Below, piece by piece: positions 54,536 through 64,000 of a stretch of 64,000 bases of DNA (position 1 is its first letter; each line of letters opens with the position of its first letter). The stretch lies in assembly GCA_021397845.1 (NCBI GenBank), contig CM038043.1:29201501-29265500 (forward strand), given 5' to 3'. Origin of the DNA: Areca catechu. Lineage: Eukaryota; Streptophyta; Magnoliopsida; Arecales; Arecaceae. The notes beneath the pieces are model-generated. The model saw only the letters and a list, made by a program, of their open reading frames with translations. It had not been told where the DNA came from and searched no databases. Made by a program: the position numbers and the translations under genes.

Positions 54536-55756
54536 AACAAGGAGTTGATGTCCAAGTCCTACAAGGAGTTCAACATCCAAGTCCTACAAGGAGCTCAACA
54601 TCCAAGTCCTACAAGGACTCCAGTCTCCTTATCCCACTCAAATTTTGTACTCCTTTTCCTACTCAAACTTTGTACTCCCACTTTAACAGGAAAAAGACTG
54701 GGTGAGTCTATAAATACCCCCCCACCTCCCTCTTGCAAAAAAGGGTTATGAATGAATGAAATTATGAAAGTTCTCTTCTTTATTTTCCATGCATTTATGC
54801 ATTGATTCTCCGTGAGGGAGAGGGTGAGAGGCTCATTTTGACTCCGCAAGGAGGGCATGTGAGGTGCAACCCAACCAAACCAAACCTACTAACCATCTTT
54901 TATCTTCAAACCCTAGCCACCCCTTCTTCTTCCATCCTTGGCCGCCAATAGTAAAGTTCCTAAAGCCCTAAGCTATCCACATCCCTTCCTCCAAACCCTA
55001 ACACACCCCAACCTTTATCTTCATAAACCCTAGGTCGCCCTTCCCATCTCTAATCTAGGCCACCAACCTTGCCTTCCTTCAATCCCTAGGTTGCAAAGAG
55101 TTTTTCTTGAAGCAACCAGGCCGGCCTCTCCAAGCAGCCAGGCCCCCACCATCCAGCTTCCAGGCCGCCAGCTCCAAGTCCAAGTCACCCCACATCTCCA
55201 GGCCACCTCTGCTTGCCCAGGCATCCTTCATCCTCCTGGCCACCCAGCATCATCCTGCGCCCCCTTCTGCCTTCTCCCTACTCTTGACTTCTAGTTTCAT
55301 ATTTTTCCTATCTTCTACATCCCTAACATTTATTGTTTGCAGGATCCCTCCAGTGCCATGAACCCTGGAGGAAGTCTTCCTTGCCCCCGGAACCATTTGA
55401 TAGAAAGCGGGTGCATCTGTGGGAACGGGGCTTTGTCATCTAGGTGCCGATCTAGAGAGGTGTGATCCCTTTTATAATGAAAGAACATCATTGCTAGGTA
55501 AACTAACCATCCCTTTTCTCCTTTTTTGACCTATTGAAAACTGAGCATGCCCTAATAGTGGTTTCTTAACCCTAGGATCCTTTCTTTCTTTTAGTACTTT
55601 GTGAAATCTTGCTTTGCAGGTAGAACTTAGTCCTTACCTAAAAACCCTAATTTACTCTTAGCCTTTTTCAAAAATCAAACCATCTAAAATCTGAAATCTT
55701 GTTCACATAATTCTGTAATTTTTTATGATCATCCCTAACATGTTCATCACGCATCA
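54536..55756 (+). repeat. Gy-7 LTR, downstream part
   Basis: Starts in mid-LTR right after Gy-3. It has three 25-bp repeats (AAGGAGTTCAACATCCAAGTC type, 54536-54615), TATA box CTATAAATA at 54708-54716, CTCCGTGAGGGAG at 54808-54820, and ends CACGCATCA. It is a relative of the Gy-3 LTR. No primer site follows, so it is a solo or 3' LTR. Its upstream part would lie left of the window. Confidence 0.8.
54708..54716 (+). promoter_or_regulatory. TATA box of Gy-7 LTR
   Basis: CTATAAATA followed by CCCCCCCACCTCCCTCTTG, parallel to the Gy-3 LTR. Confidence 0.72.
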
Positions 55757-56126
55757 CTCTTGGATCCTTATATAGCAAGCTATCCCATTTCTTTCTTCTT
55801 CTTTGCTAGTTTTATCTTCTTCTACTCCAAGTATTCTATTTTTTTCCTATTACAAAGTCTTTGTTTTGTATTCATTTTTGTTAGGTGCTGAAACAATCTC
55901 CATCAACCTTCACCATGATCATGCTCGTAAGTGGAGGATCCCAGTCATATTTTGGGTAATATTTTTAGATTTTCTTGCACGAGAAATGAAAATGTGTTTT
56001 AGGACATCGCATGTTTTTAGATTTGGTTTTGGTTTTACAATTTTTCTATAAGTAATTCATAATTTTTTATATTAAAAAAAATATTTAGTTTTTTAAATCA
56101 CATTTATAATTTTTTATATTAAAAAA
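55757..56126. other. Unassigned stretch between Gy-7 and the LINE
   Basis: 370 bp that I cannot assign. It includes a T-rich run, an exon-like piece of ordinary composition (about 55885-55957, between TTTTTGTTAG and GGGTAATATT) and two copies of ATAATTTTTTATATTAAAAAA (about 56060-56080 and 56106-56126). An 82-codon frame (55803-56051) resembles nothing I know. It may be LINE 5' flank, or pre-insertion host DNA. Confidence 0.35.
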
Positions 56127-56538
56127 TTTTGGTTTTATGATACCAAGTTTTTTTACATCAGTGCTAGTAATAGGATTCGAAAAAACAAGATAAATGGAAT
56201 CTTTGTAAATGGTCAAAGAATCTCCAAATAGGAAGATGCTCGGCATCAATTTTTAAAACATTTCTCTGACCTATTAGGAATCAGCATCAAAAGCTTACCC
56301 ATGACTGACTAGTTGAAGCTATACCCAGAAGGTGTAGTAGACCTCAAAAACCTGGACAACTTCTTCACTGAGGAAGAGATCAAATAGGCTCTCTTCTTAT
56401 TGGCCAGATATAAGGCTCCCGGCCCTAGTAGTTTCCTAATCTCCTTCTACCAAAGCTTCTAGGACATTATCAAAGACGATGTGCTAAATCTTTTCAAGAG
56501 CTTGAAATCAGGCACAGTAGACCTCTCTAGGTTAAACT

Positions 56539-56543
56539 ACTCA
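56539..56543. repeat. Target-site duplication of Co-3, left copy
   Basis: ACTCA, identical to 58010-58014. Confidence 0.85.
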
Positions 56544-56854
56544 TGTTGCCCAGAAATGGTGCCCAAGAGGGGGGGTGAATTGGGTATTTTAAAAATTAAA
56601 GCAATATATGTGCTATCAAGTTCAAAAGTGAAGTGTGATAGTGCTCAAGTAATTTGTGCAATGGAAGCAATGACAGATAGCAACAATCAAAGAGCAAAAG
56701 AAGAGTAAAGCAATGCAAACACATAAGAAGTATAGTGGTACGGTGCACCTAGCACCTACATCCACTCCCCAAGCTCCACTTGGAAATTTCCACTATAATC
56801 TTTTCTAGATTACAGCCGACTTGTTTTCCAAGGATCACAAGTCAAAACCTTACA

Positions 56855-56998
56855 CACTTGTTTTGGCTTCGGGCTTACAAGCAACCCTAGTTGGTTTTAA
56901 CTATTGGCTCACCAACAAACTTCACTCACTTGTTTTCGCTTGGGGCTTACAAGCAACCCTAGTTGGTTTTATCAATTGGCTCACCAACAAACATCACA
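56855..56998. repeat. 72-bp tandem duplication in Co-3
   Basis: Two copies with CACTTGTTTT(G/C)GCTT and GGGCTTACAAGCAACCCTAG, starting at 56855 and 56927. Confidence 0.85.
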
Positions 56999-57424
56999 CT
57001 AGTTTCAAATTCCCTTGAAACTAGCCTAGGACAAAAAGAATATGAATACAATGAATAAAACAAGACAAACTCCTTTTGAGCAAAAAGTAATTCGATGTAG
57101 CTCTTGATGGAGACTCTTCAAGCCTTTCTCTTGGAATCTTGGACCTCACTAAATGCCAAACACTTGAAAGTTGGATTCCTCAAAGATGGAAAGCTTTTGG
57201 CTAAGGAATCTCTTGGTTTTCTCACTCTTTCGGCTTAGAATTGATTGAAGGCTTTGTACTTTCACTCTTTTCTTTTTCACTTTGTCTCCTTGTCTTTTTT
57301 GAAGTTAGGTGGAGGTTAAATACCTCATTCAAACTGAAACAACTCCACAAGATCGTTAGAATCAAAAATATGGCCGTTTATGGCCGTTAGAAATCAAATC
57401 AAAAGTTCAGAAAAACTAGCCGTT

Positions 57425-57722
57425 ATTCCATGAGTCGACCTCATGAGTCGACCTCTGGATCAAGTGTCGACCTCATGAGTTGACCTCTAGTTTATCTTAG
57501 AAAAAAATCCAGAAAACCATAGTTCTGCCCAGTTTGAATTCTCAGGCGATGAGTCGACCTCTGGTGTCGACCTCTGGACAGGTGTCGACCTCTGGTGGTC
57601 GACCTCTGGAGCGTGCCACTGAAATTTTGCTGTGCCGGCCTAGCTAAACTTTTCTTTTCTTCATGAGTCGACCTCTGGTGGTCGACCTTTGGCAAGGTAT
57701 CGAGGTGGTCGACCTCTGGTCT
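57425..57722. repeat. GTCGACCTCTGG motif array in Co-3
   Basis: More than ten copies of (GA/G/T)GTCGACCTCTGG or the variant GTCGACCTCATGA within 300 bp at irregular spacing. The core GTCGAC is a palindrome. Confidence 0.85.
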
Positions 57723-58009
57723 GAATTTTTCTGAAACTCTTGGAGAGGTGCGTGCCATGCTTGTGTTTCTCTAAGCCTTTGTTTCTTTTGTGAATTGCTT
57801 ATTAATAAGATGGTCCAATATGAGAAATTTGATTTTGTTCAAGGTAGAAGAGCTCTTTCCCAAATCAGGCAAGCTTGGTTTCATCATTGTACTCTTGATA
57901 CTCTTTTAGAATAACCTAAGTCCTGAAACTTTATCTTGAAATGAAACATTAGTCCAAACATATACTCAGCCTTTTGTTAATCATCAAAACTAAGGAGCCA
58001 AAGCCAACA

Positions 58010-58014
58010 ACTCA
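58010..58014. repeat. Target-site duplication of Co-3, right copy
   Basis: ACTCA; the LINE frame context resumes (LIPKKVG) just after. Confidence 0.85.
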
Positions 58015-59871
58015 CACATCATTTTAATCCCAAAAAGGTCGGATCAACCCACTATTAAAGATTATAGACCCATTTGTCTGGAGCATGGAATTATCTAGAT
58101 CATTTCAAAGTTCTATCCACCAAGCTCAGAAAAGTAATTGATTCACTAGTAGGGTCTTCCCAAACTAACTTTATCAAAAAATTGCTAATTTTTGAAAGTT
58201 ATGCAACTACATCAAAAATCATCAACTTCTTCACCAAATCAAAAATCCCTGGTGTTTTGTTAAAGATTGATTTTGAAAAAGCATTTGACTCTATTTCATG
58301 GGATTTTCAGTTCACATTGCTGGAGAAAAGAGGTTTTGGATCCATCTATATTTCCTGGCTATCAAATATAATCAAGACAGCCACTTCAGCTATCTCAGTC
58401 AATGGTTCTCTAGGCAAATAGTTTCCTAACAAAAAAGCATTAAAACAAGGTAACCCCTTCTTCCCTTTATTATTTATTCTTATTGTAGATTCACTACATC
58501 GAATGATGGAGGTTGCTACTTCATAAAAGTTATTGGATCATGTTGGCCCTGAGGATCTCTCAAGACACATGCATACTATATGGTATGATAATGATAGTGT
58601 CATCTTCTCCATAGCTTCAATACAGGAATTAAATAGGATCAAATAGATCCTATACCTTTTTAAACTCCTTATGGGATGAAAATCAATTACACCAAAACAT
58701 TGGTCATTGGTATGGGACTAAATCAATAGAAAGTGCAAGGCTCGACTGCTTTACTGGGTTGCAACATCTCAAAATTTTCTATCCCATACTTGGAAATCCC
58801 TCTCCATATTAGATCTTTTCCCTCTAGCTATTGGAACTTTGTTGTAAATAAAGTCGAAAGAAGACTCTCAAGGTGGAGAAAAAACTTGCTATCTTTAGTC
58901 GGAAGACATAAATTAGTGAATTCTATTTTAAAAATAATCTTAAGATATTGGATGTCAATTTACCATTTGCCTTCTAAAGTAATCAAGAAAATTGATAAGA
59001 TATATAGTCTTATGGAATGGGGATCATCAATAGAAAAACTTCAGAAATCTTACAAGTCGATCCTCACTTTATTATCTAAAGATATTAGGTGAGTTGGGCA
59101 TAATAGACTTACATGAATTAAATAAACCTCTACTTCTTAAATGGTGGGAAAAGCTCCTCAATGGCATTCCATGTCCATGGAATCTTTTGATCAATATTTA
59201 CTACTATAAGACTATGGTGTCACTAGCAATTACACCCTATATTAAAGATAAAGCCTCTCCATTTTGGATGAACATCCTAAAAGTTTGTAACATATTCTCA
59301 TCATTCACTTTGATTATAGTAGGAGATAGAAATAGGACCTTGTTTTGGGAAAATGCTTGGGCAACCGACACAAACTTCAAATCGATCTTCCTACCTTTAT
59401 TTTGGCTCACCATGGATAGGGCTTATAGTGTTGTAGCATTCATAAGCAAGTCATCCATAAACATGAATTTTAGATAGCCACTCCCTTAATAGACACTCAC
59501 CAAAATCTCAAAATTATAGCATCTTACTCAAGACTATACAATATCTAAGACTCCATATAGGCGATGTTGGAAATGGCTAATAAATACTCTTTTACAATAT
59601 CATCCTATTATAGATTCCTAAAAGATGGTGGTATCATCTTGCATTTCAAAAAATTATTTGGAAGCTCTCCATTCCTAAAAATGTAAGATCTTTAACTAGT
59701 TATATAACAACAATAGACTACCCACCGCCGACGTGCTTGCAAAGAAAGCATTGATATGGCAGGACTGCTGACATGGAGCCCCTCTCAGATCCAACTAGTG
59801 GCCATGCTAGTAGAAGATGCCACTTGGACATGGACCCCAAGCAGAGCGTTTGGAGTTCCCATGGCCGAAGT

Positions 59872-60545
59872 GAGCTCCCTTGAGGTCGAGCCCCTATCGA
59901 GTTCATGCCCTCGCTTTTTGAGTCCCTTGGTTGAGGTGGCTCCCTCAAGGTTGAGCCTCAGTCAAGGTCATGCTCTTGCTTTTTGCACCATTGGCCAAAG
60001 TGAGCTCCCTCGAGGTCGATCCCTAGTCGAGGTCATGCCCTTGCTTATCAAGTCCCTTGGCTGAGGTGGCTCCTTTGAGGTCAAGCTCCGATCGAGGTCA
60101 TGCTCTTGCTTTTCGTGCCCTTGGTTGAAGTGAGCTCCCTTGAGGTTGAGCCCTGGCCAAGGTCGTGCCCTCACTTTTTGAGCCCCTTGGCTGACATGGC
60201 TCCCTTGAGGTCGAGCCCCGGTCGAGGTCGTGTTCTTGCTTTTCGAGCCCCATGGCTAAAGTGGCTCCCTTCAGGTTAAGCCCCGGTCAAGGTCATGTTC
60301 TTGCTTTTTGAGGTTGAGCCCCGGTCGTGCCCTCACTTCTTAAGCCTCTTCGCTAAGGTGGCTCCCTCGAGGTCGAGCCCCGGCCGAGGTCGTGTTCTTT
60401 CTTTTTGTGCCCTTGGTGGAAGTGAGCTCCCTCGAGGTCGAGCCCCGATCGAGGTCGTGCCCTCACTTTTCGAGCCCCTAGCCAAAGTGGGCTTCCTCAA
60501 TGTCGAGCCCTCGATCGGGGTCATGCTCCCCTACTAGAGCTCGAT
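59872..60545. repeat. Minisatellite of 62-66 bp units in Gy-8
   Basis: About eleven units with the pattern GTGGCTCCCTCGAGGTCGAG, then CCCCGGTCGAGGTCGTG, CTCACTTTTTGAGCCCCTTGGC. Units vary by substitution and some are shortened (60300-60340). Open frames on both strands across it are repeat artefacts. Confidence 0.88.
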
Positions 60546-61050
60546 CCCTTGATCAAAGTCAACCTCTTTCCCCGAAGTTAGGTATGGATTTTTTCATGTG
60601 AATGCAACCTCTTCCATAAGCACCTTTAGGGCAGATGTGTGGGTGATGTGTGGCAGGTGGCGCCACTGCACTCACCAGAACCCTGGCACTGCATGGAGAG
60701 GATGATACCCCTAGGGGGTGATGCTCCACTAAGGCATGCCACCTGGAACCTCTAAGAAAAGGCACCCCACCAAGGCATGCCTACTGTGACCACTGTGGGA
60801 TGGCATTTCATCAGAGCATCCACATATGGAGCATGCCACATATGGAGTGTCTCACTAGAGCGTCAGACCCCCAGCCCACTATCGGCACCACTTGGGGAAG
60901 GGCATTGCACACGGGGCATCATGCCCCTTGACCCACCATCTGCACCACCCAAAAGAGGAAGATTTTTTGACCCTTATCTTCCTCTCCTCTGATGATCTCG
61001 GTAAAAGGTTGCATTGACGAGGCTATCAAGCATCAAGCTGAGAGACACCT
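60546..61050 (+). other. Gy-8 non-coding stretch
   Basis: Between minisatellite and gag. It has repeated GGCACCCCACCAAGGCATGCC and GCATGCCACATATGGAG-type words (60670-60870), suggesting further short repeats. No primer site and no gene seen. Confidence 0.5.
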
Positions 61051-62036
61051 ATAGAAACAAGAGTGCAAGCTGGCTGAGCAATCCCACCAGTTTGCCAACC
61101 TATAGGGCTCCCCATGCAAGCCAGTGGGCTATGAATCCCACCCCCTTTCTTCCGAGAAATCCAAGAGGAATCAAACCCCAACCGGTTCCACATGCCTCAG
61201 GTGGATCCCTATGATGGGACCATGGACCCCCTAGACCACCTAGAGATCTACAAGGCCCTTTGAGAGTCCAGGGGGTGATTGATGCCCTTCTCTATATCAC
61301 CTTCCTAGCCACTCTTCGGAAGGTTGGTTAAGTCTGGTACACTTGCCTCGAGCAAGGAGCATTGACTCCTTTGTATAGTTGGAAAAGAAGTTTATGTCGT
61401 ACATCGATGCTTGCCGAAAGGTTTTATAAGAAGCCAACAGCCTCTTCTCCATCCAGCAACAGGAGCATGAGTCCCTGCGGGACTATGTATCCCACTTCAA
61501 AGCTGTCACCCTGGAGATCTACAATCTAGATAAGCCCATTGCTATACTGGCACTGAAGAGAGGGCTCAAAACCTCCCATCTCACCTACTCCCTGGAAAGA
61601 AGCCTTCAAAGACTTACTCCAACTCCTCCTCCGGGCCTACAAGTACATCCATGTGGAAGAGGTGGATCATACCCGAAGGGATCAAGATAGGAGGCCTTTG
61701 AAGAAGTAATGCCAGGGGGAAAACCTCTGGGATGCATAGGCTTGGAGTAGCACCGAACCTCCGGGCAAGTCTGAAGTCGAGAAGTACACTCATCCAGGAA
61801 GAAAGATACATCCCTCTCCTCATCTTAAGGCCCAAGATCCTAATGGAGATTGAGGGTGAGCACTACCTGCACTGCCCTCCCCCACTAAGGCTGTCCGATG
61901 GCTGTGAGAAGTCGAAGTACTATCAGTTCCACCATGACCACAGCCATGACACCAAGGAATGCCACCATCTTAAGAGGGAGTTCAAAAATCTTATAAGAAA
62001 AGGCTACCTCAGGAAGTTCATGGGGGCAAAACTCTA
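61051..62036 (+). pseudogene. Gy-8 gag (Tat type)
   Basis: Pieces in all three plus frames: FHMPQVDPYDGTMDPLDHLE (about 61190-61250), a middle part with QQQEHESLRDYVSHFKA and LKRGLKTSHLTYSL, and 61732-62037 with LLILRPKILMEIEGEHYLHC, YYQFHHDHSHDTKECHHLKR and LIRKGYLRKFMGA. These are signature stretches of Tat-group gag; the usual Cys before QFHHDH is Tyr. Many stops and shifts. Confidence 0.8.
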
Positions 62037-62189
62037 GCAGAATTTCAGGCTCTTGCAACTCTCCCTCTTGTTGACAACCGGCCTATTATGAAGCCAGTGG
62101 GCATGATATCCTGGGGGTAGAGCACACCTCAAAAAGGACTAGGGCTGGAGAAGGGCTAAGAATTTACTTTCCTTTATGAGAGAAAGGAG

Positions 62190-62640
62190 GACCATGGTGA
62201 AAAATGTAAATAATGATGCCATTGTCATCGAGATGATGATAGCGAAGCATCCTGTAAAATGGATTATGATTGATAGTGAAAGTTTGACTGATATCTTTTT
62301 TATGATGCCTTCTCCAAGATAAATTTGTCTCCTGCCTAGCTGAAGCCGGTGCACGTTTCCCTGGTCGATTTTTTGAAGATGCAGTAGGGGTCAAGCGGGT
62401 GATTACCCTCTTAGTCACTATCGGGTCACCACCCTGGCAAAGTACGGTCATGATGACCTTCACGGTTATCAGGCTCCCTTCGGCCTACAACGTGATCCTC
62501 GACCATCCCGAGCTCAATTTGCTCGATGCAGTTATATCAACAAAGTGTCTCCTATTCCAGTTATCAACCCCTTATGGCATGGGAGAGATGTGGGGGACCC
62601 CCCAGCAAATTCAACACCGTCTATAGGCAGTCCTCGATGC
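62190..62640 (+). pseudogene. Gy-8 protease
   Basis: WIMIDSESLTDIFF near 62262 is the aspartic protease active site (DSGS changed to DSES). After a shift the frame 62399-62626 reads VTIGSPPWQSTVMMTFTVIR and AYNVILDHPELN, the C-terminal half of the same domain. Confidence 0.75.
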
Positions 62641-63793
62641 CAGAGGCATCGAAGAGGATCCTATTGCTAATGAGCTTGATCAAAGAGTGCAGGATGCCAA
62701 GGGTGGCCTAGTCAAGCACCTGTTTTTATGCACCCTCGACATAGACGCATCGAAGACTATACAGGTAAGAGCCCAGCTATAGGAAGATTAGAAGGCTCGC
62801 TTGCTAAGTTTCCTCTGGGTGAATGCAGATGTCTTCACTTGGACCATGGTGGACATGCTAGGAATCCCTCCTGACATCATCACTCATGAGCTAAACATCG
62901 ACCCGAACTGCCGCCTAGTCCGGTAGAAGAAGAGGAGCTTTGCCCCAGAAAGGTAGAAGGTAGTCAATGAAGTGGTGGAAAAGATTCTCGCGATCGGCTT
63001 CATCTGTGAGGTCCAATATCCCAACTGGCTGGCGAATGTAGTCATGGTCAAGAAGGCCAATGGAAAGTAGAGGATCTGTGTAGACTACATTGACATCAAT
63101 CGAGCATATGGATTTCTATTTAGTCCAAAATGGGGAGGAACTCCTCTTGTATCTAGCAGTCTCCCTAGAAGCCATCAATTCAATGCTTGTCCACATGGAT
63201 GGAGATGGAATTTAGAGGCCGGTGTACTATGCCAGCAAGCTCCTTTGGGATGCAAAGACACGGTACACTACTCTAAAAAGCTAATTTTCACACATGTTAT
63301 GTTTGCTCAATGTCTCTGGCCATACTTCCAAGCCCACCTAATTGCAATCCTCATCGACCAGCCACTAAGGGCCATACTCAGCCATCCGGATATATCTAGA
63401 CGTCTAGTTAAATGGCATTGAAACTCAGTGAGTTCGATATTATCTACCATCCAAGGCCATCTCAAAAGGTACAGGTACTGGTTGACTTCCTAATGAAATG
63501 CACCAACATGAGCGAAGAGCCAGAGGAGGCATCCCCGGAGCACCCCATGGAATCGTATCCGATAAGGTAGTTTGGGTCCTCCACGTGGATGGTGCATCCA
63601 ATGCAGGGAAAAGTGGAGCCGGCCTCATCCTCGCCAACTCTGACAGGGTCATGGCCGAGTGTGCTTTACGCTTCTTGTTCAGAGCCACCAATAACCAAGC
63701 CAAGTATGAAGGCACTCCTCATGGGGTTAAGGGTGTCCCGCGAGCTTGGTATGATGAGCCTAAAGGTCTTCATCGACTCGTAGTTAGTTGCTG
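62641..63793 (+). pseudogene. Gy-8 reverse transcriptase relic and two RNase H domains
   Basis: The polymerase N-terminus is visible (ADVFTWTMVDMLGIPPDIITH, NWLANVVMVKKANGK). The sequence jumps near 63105 from DYIDINRA to RNase H (LYLAVSLEAIN, VYYASKLLWDAKTRYTTL, ILIDQPLRAILSHPD), so the palm with the catalytic Asp pair is deleted. A second RNase-H-like domain follows (VWVLHVDGASNAGKSGAGLI, ECALRFLFRATNNQAKYE), ending LVVS where Gy-9 begins. Confidence 0.8.
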
Positions 63794-64000
63794 TGGTGTG
63801 GCACCAGGATCAGATAGAGATTACTTAGCCCATTATGGATTTCTATTTAGACTTTCGAGTCCTATAGTCCATTTGAGTCCATCTGCGTCCATTTGAGTCT
63901 TGTTAACCATTTATGTCAGGTCTTGTATTCGAGTCAGTACGAGTCCTGCCATCTTTTAATTGAGTCAAGTCAAAAATTTATTTCACTTGAGTTGAAGTCT
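63794..64000 (+). repeat. Gy-9: start of a Gy-3-type 5' LTR
   Basis: TGGTGTGGCACCAGGATCAG matches the Gy-3 LTR start at 52924 and stays alignable to the window edge. It starts inside the Gy-8 RNase-H-like domain, so another chromovirus continues to the right. Confidence 0.82.

Larger units (their letters stand above)
56544..58009. mobile_element. Co-3: solo LTR, copia-like ends
   Basis: 1466 bp with ends TGTTG and CAACA (5-bp inverted ends, common in copia LTRs) and the duplication ACTCA. It lies in the LINE reverse transcriptase and has no interior or second LTR, so it is taken as a solo LTR. It holds a 72-bp direct duplication (56855-56998) and a GTCGACCTCTGG array (57425-57722). Strand is not determined. 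The open frames within are repeat-driven and not called. Confidence 0.78.
56127..59760 (+). mobile_element. L-1: 5'-truncated LINE, interrupted and degraded
   Basis: Plant L1-type reverse transcriptase in pieces: KFFYISASNRIRKNKINGIF, EEEIK-ALFLLARYKAPGP, then LPKKVGSTTIKDYRPIC after Co-3. Next LLKIDFEKAFDSISWDF, and YDNDSVIFS where FADD is expected, so the catalytic pair is altered. The C-terminal parts PYLEIPLHI, WMSIYHLPSKVIKKIDKI and IIVGDRNRTLFWENAWA come next, and near 59690 a zf-RVT-like RLPTADVLAKKALIW. The endonuclease is absent. The 3' end is cut off by Gy-8, and no poly(A) tail is seen. Confidence 0.85.
59766..63793 (+). mobile_element. Gy-8: Tat-type Ty3/gypsy element, partial
   Basis: After a minisatellite-bearing LTR or leader (to about 61050) come gag, protease, reverse transcriptase N-terminus, RNase H and the second RNase-H-like domain typical of the Tat/Ogre/Retand group. 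The exact left end is not defined; I place it where the LINE similarity stops. I saw no clear LTR pair and no usual primer site. Gy-9 cuts it on the right. The element is much more degraded than the others. Confidence 0.7.

Noticed and set aside
59756..60537. Open frames of 60-100 codons across the Gy-8 minisatellite.
   Set aside because: They arise because unit length is often near a multiple of three. They appear on both strands and have no start context or family match.

Overview
This is repeat-dense nuclear DNA from a flowering plant. I find no host gene that I can support. Almost every base belongs to LTR retrotransposons: Ty3/gypsy chromoviruses with an initiator-Met tRNA primer site, Ty1/copia elements, one Tat-type Ty3/gypsy element, a LINE and a tRNA-related repeat. 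Such a landscape is typical of pericentromeric or other heterochromatic DNA in a large angiosperm genome. The species cannot be told from these data. Element names (Gy-, Co-, T-, S-, L-) are mine, for this window only.

Layout, read as a nest. An LTR of family Gy-7 (54536-55756) is split by Gy-3 (+ strand, 11849-54535, with its 5' end beyond the left edge). Three insertions lie in Gy-3. (a) In its 5' LTR is Gy-2 (- strand, 7996-11848). Gy-2 is cut by an LTR of Gy-0 (1-497 plus 7219-7995), which holds the complete young element Gy-1 (503-7213, TSD CCCTA). (b) In its gag is the copia element Co-1 (- strand, 14551-27167, TSD GACCT). One Co-1 LTR holds T-1 (16771-19552), a tiny LTR element with a 119-bp interior. 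(c) In its RNase H region is S-1, an imperfect tandem repeat with tRNA-like boxes (29302-29491 plus 50817-51245, TSD TTAACT). S-1 is split by Gy-4 (29492-50811, TSD ATAAA). Gy-4 carries Co-2 in its integrase (35245-45412, TSD CACAG) and two solo LTRs, Gy-5 and Gy-6, in its 3' LTR.

Right of Gy-7 is a short unassigned stretch. Then comes a broken LINE (L-1, 56127 to about 59760) split by a copia-like solo LTR (Co-3, 56544-58009). Next is a Tat-type element (Gy-8, about 59766-63793) with a minisatellite near its start, and finally the first 207 bp of a Gy-3-type LTR (Gy-9) at the right edge.

All autonomous-type gag-pol copies are broken by stops, frameshifts or lost catalytic residues. The exception in age and integrity is Gy-1. 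It is non-autonomous: it lacks protease, reverse transcriptase and RNase H, yet its two LTRs differ by only about two dozen bases in 1.63 kb. It keeps an open 517-codon frame that joins gag parts to a deeply diverged, apparently pol-derived tail. Its 5' leader resembles that of the autonomous-type Gy-4, and its LTR ends in a duplicated primer-binding site. These three features make Gy-1 the most interesting system here.
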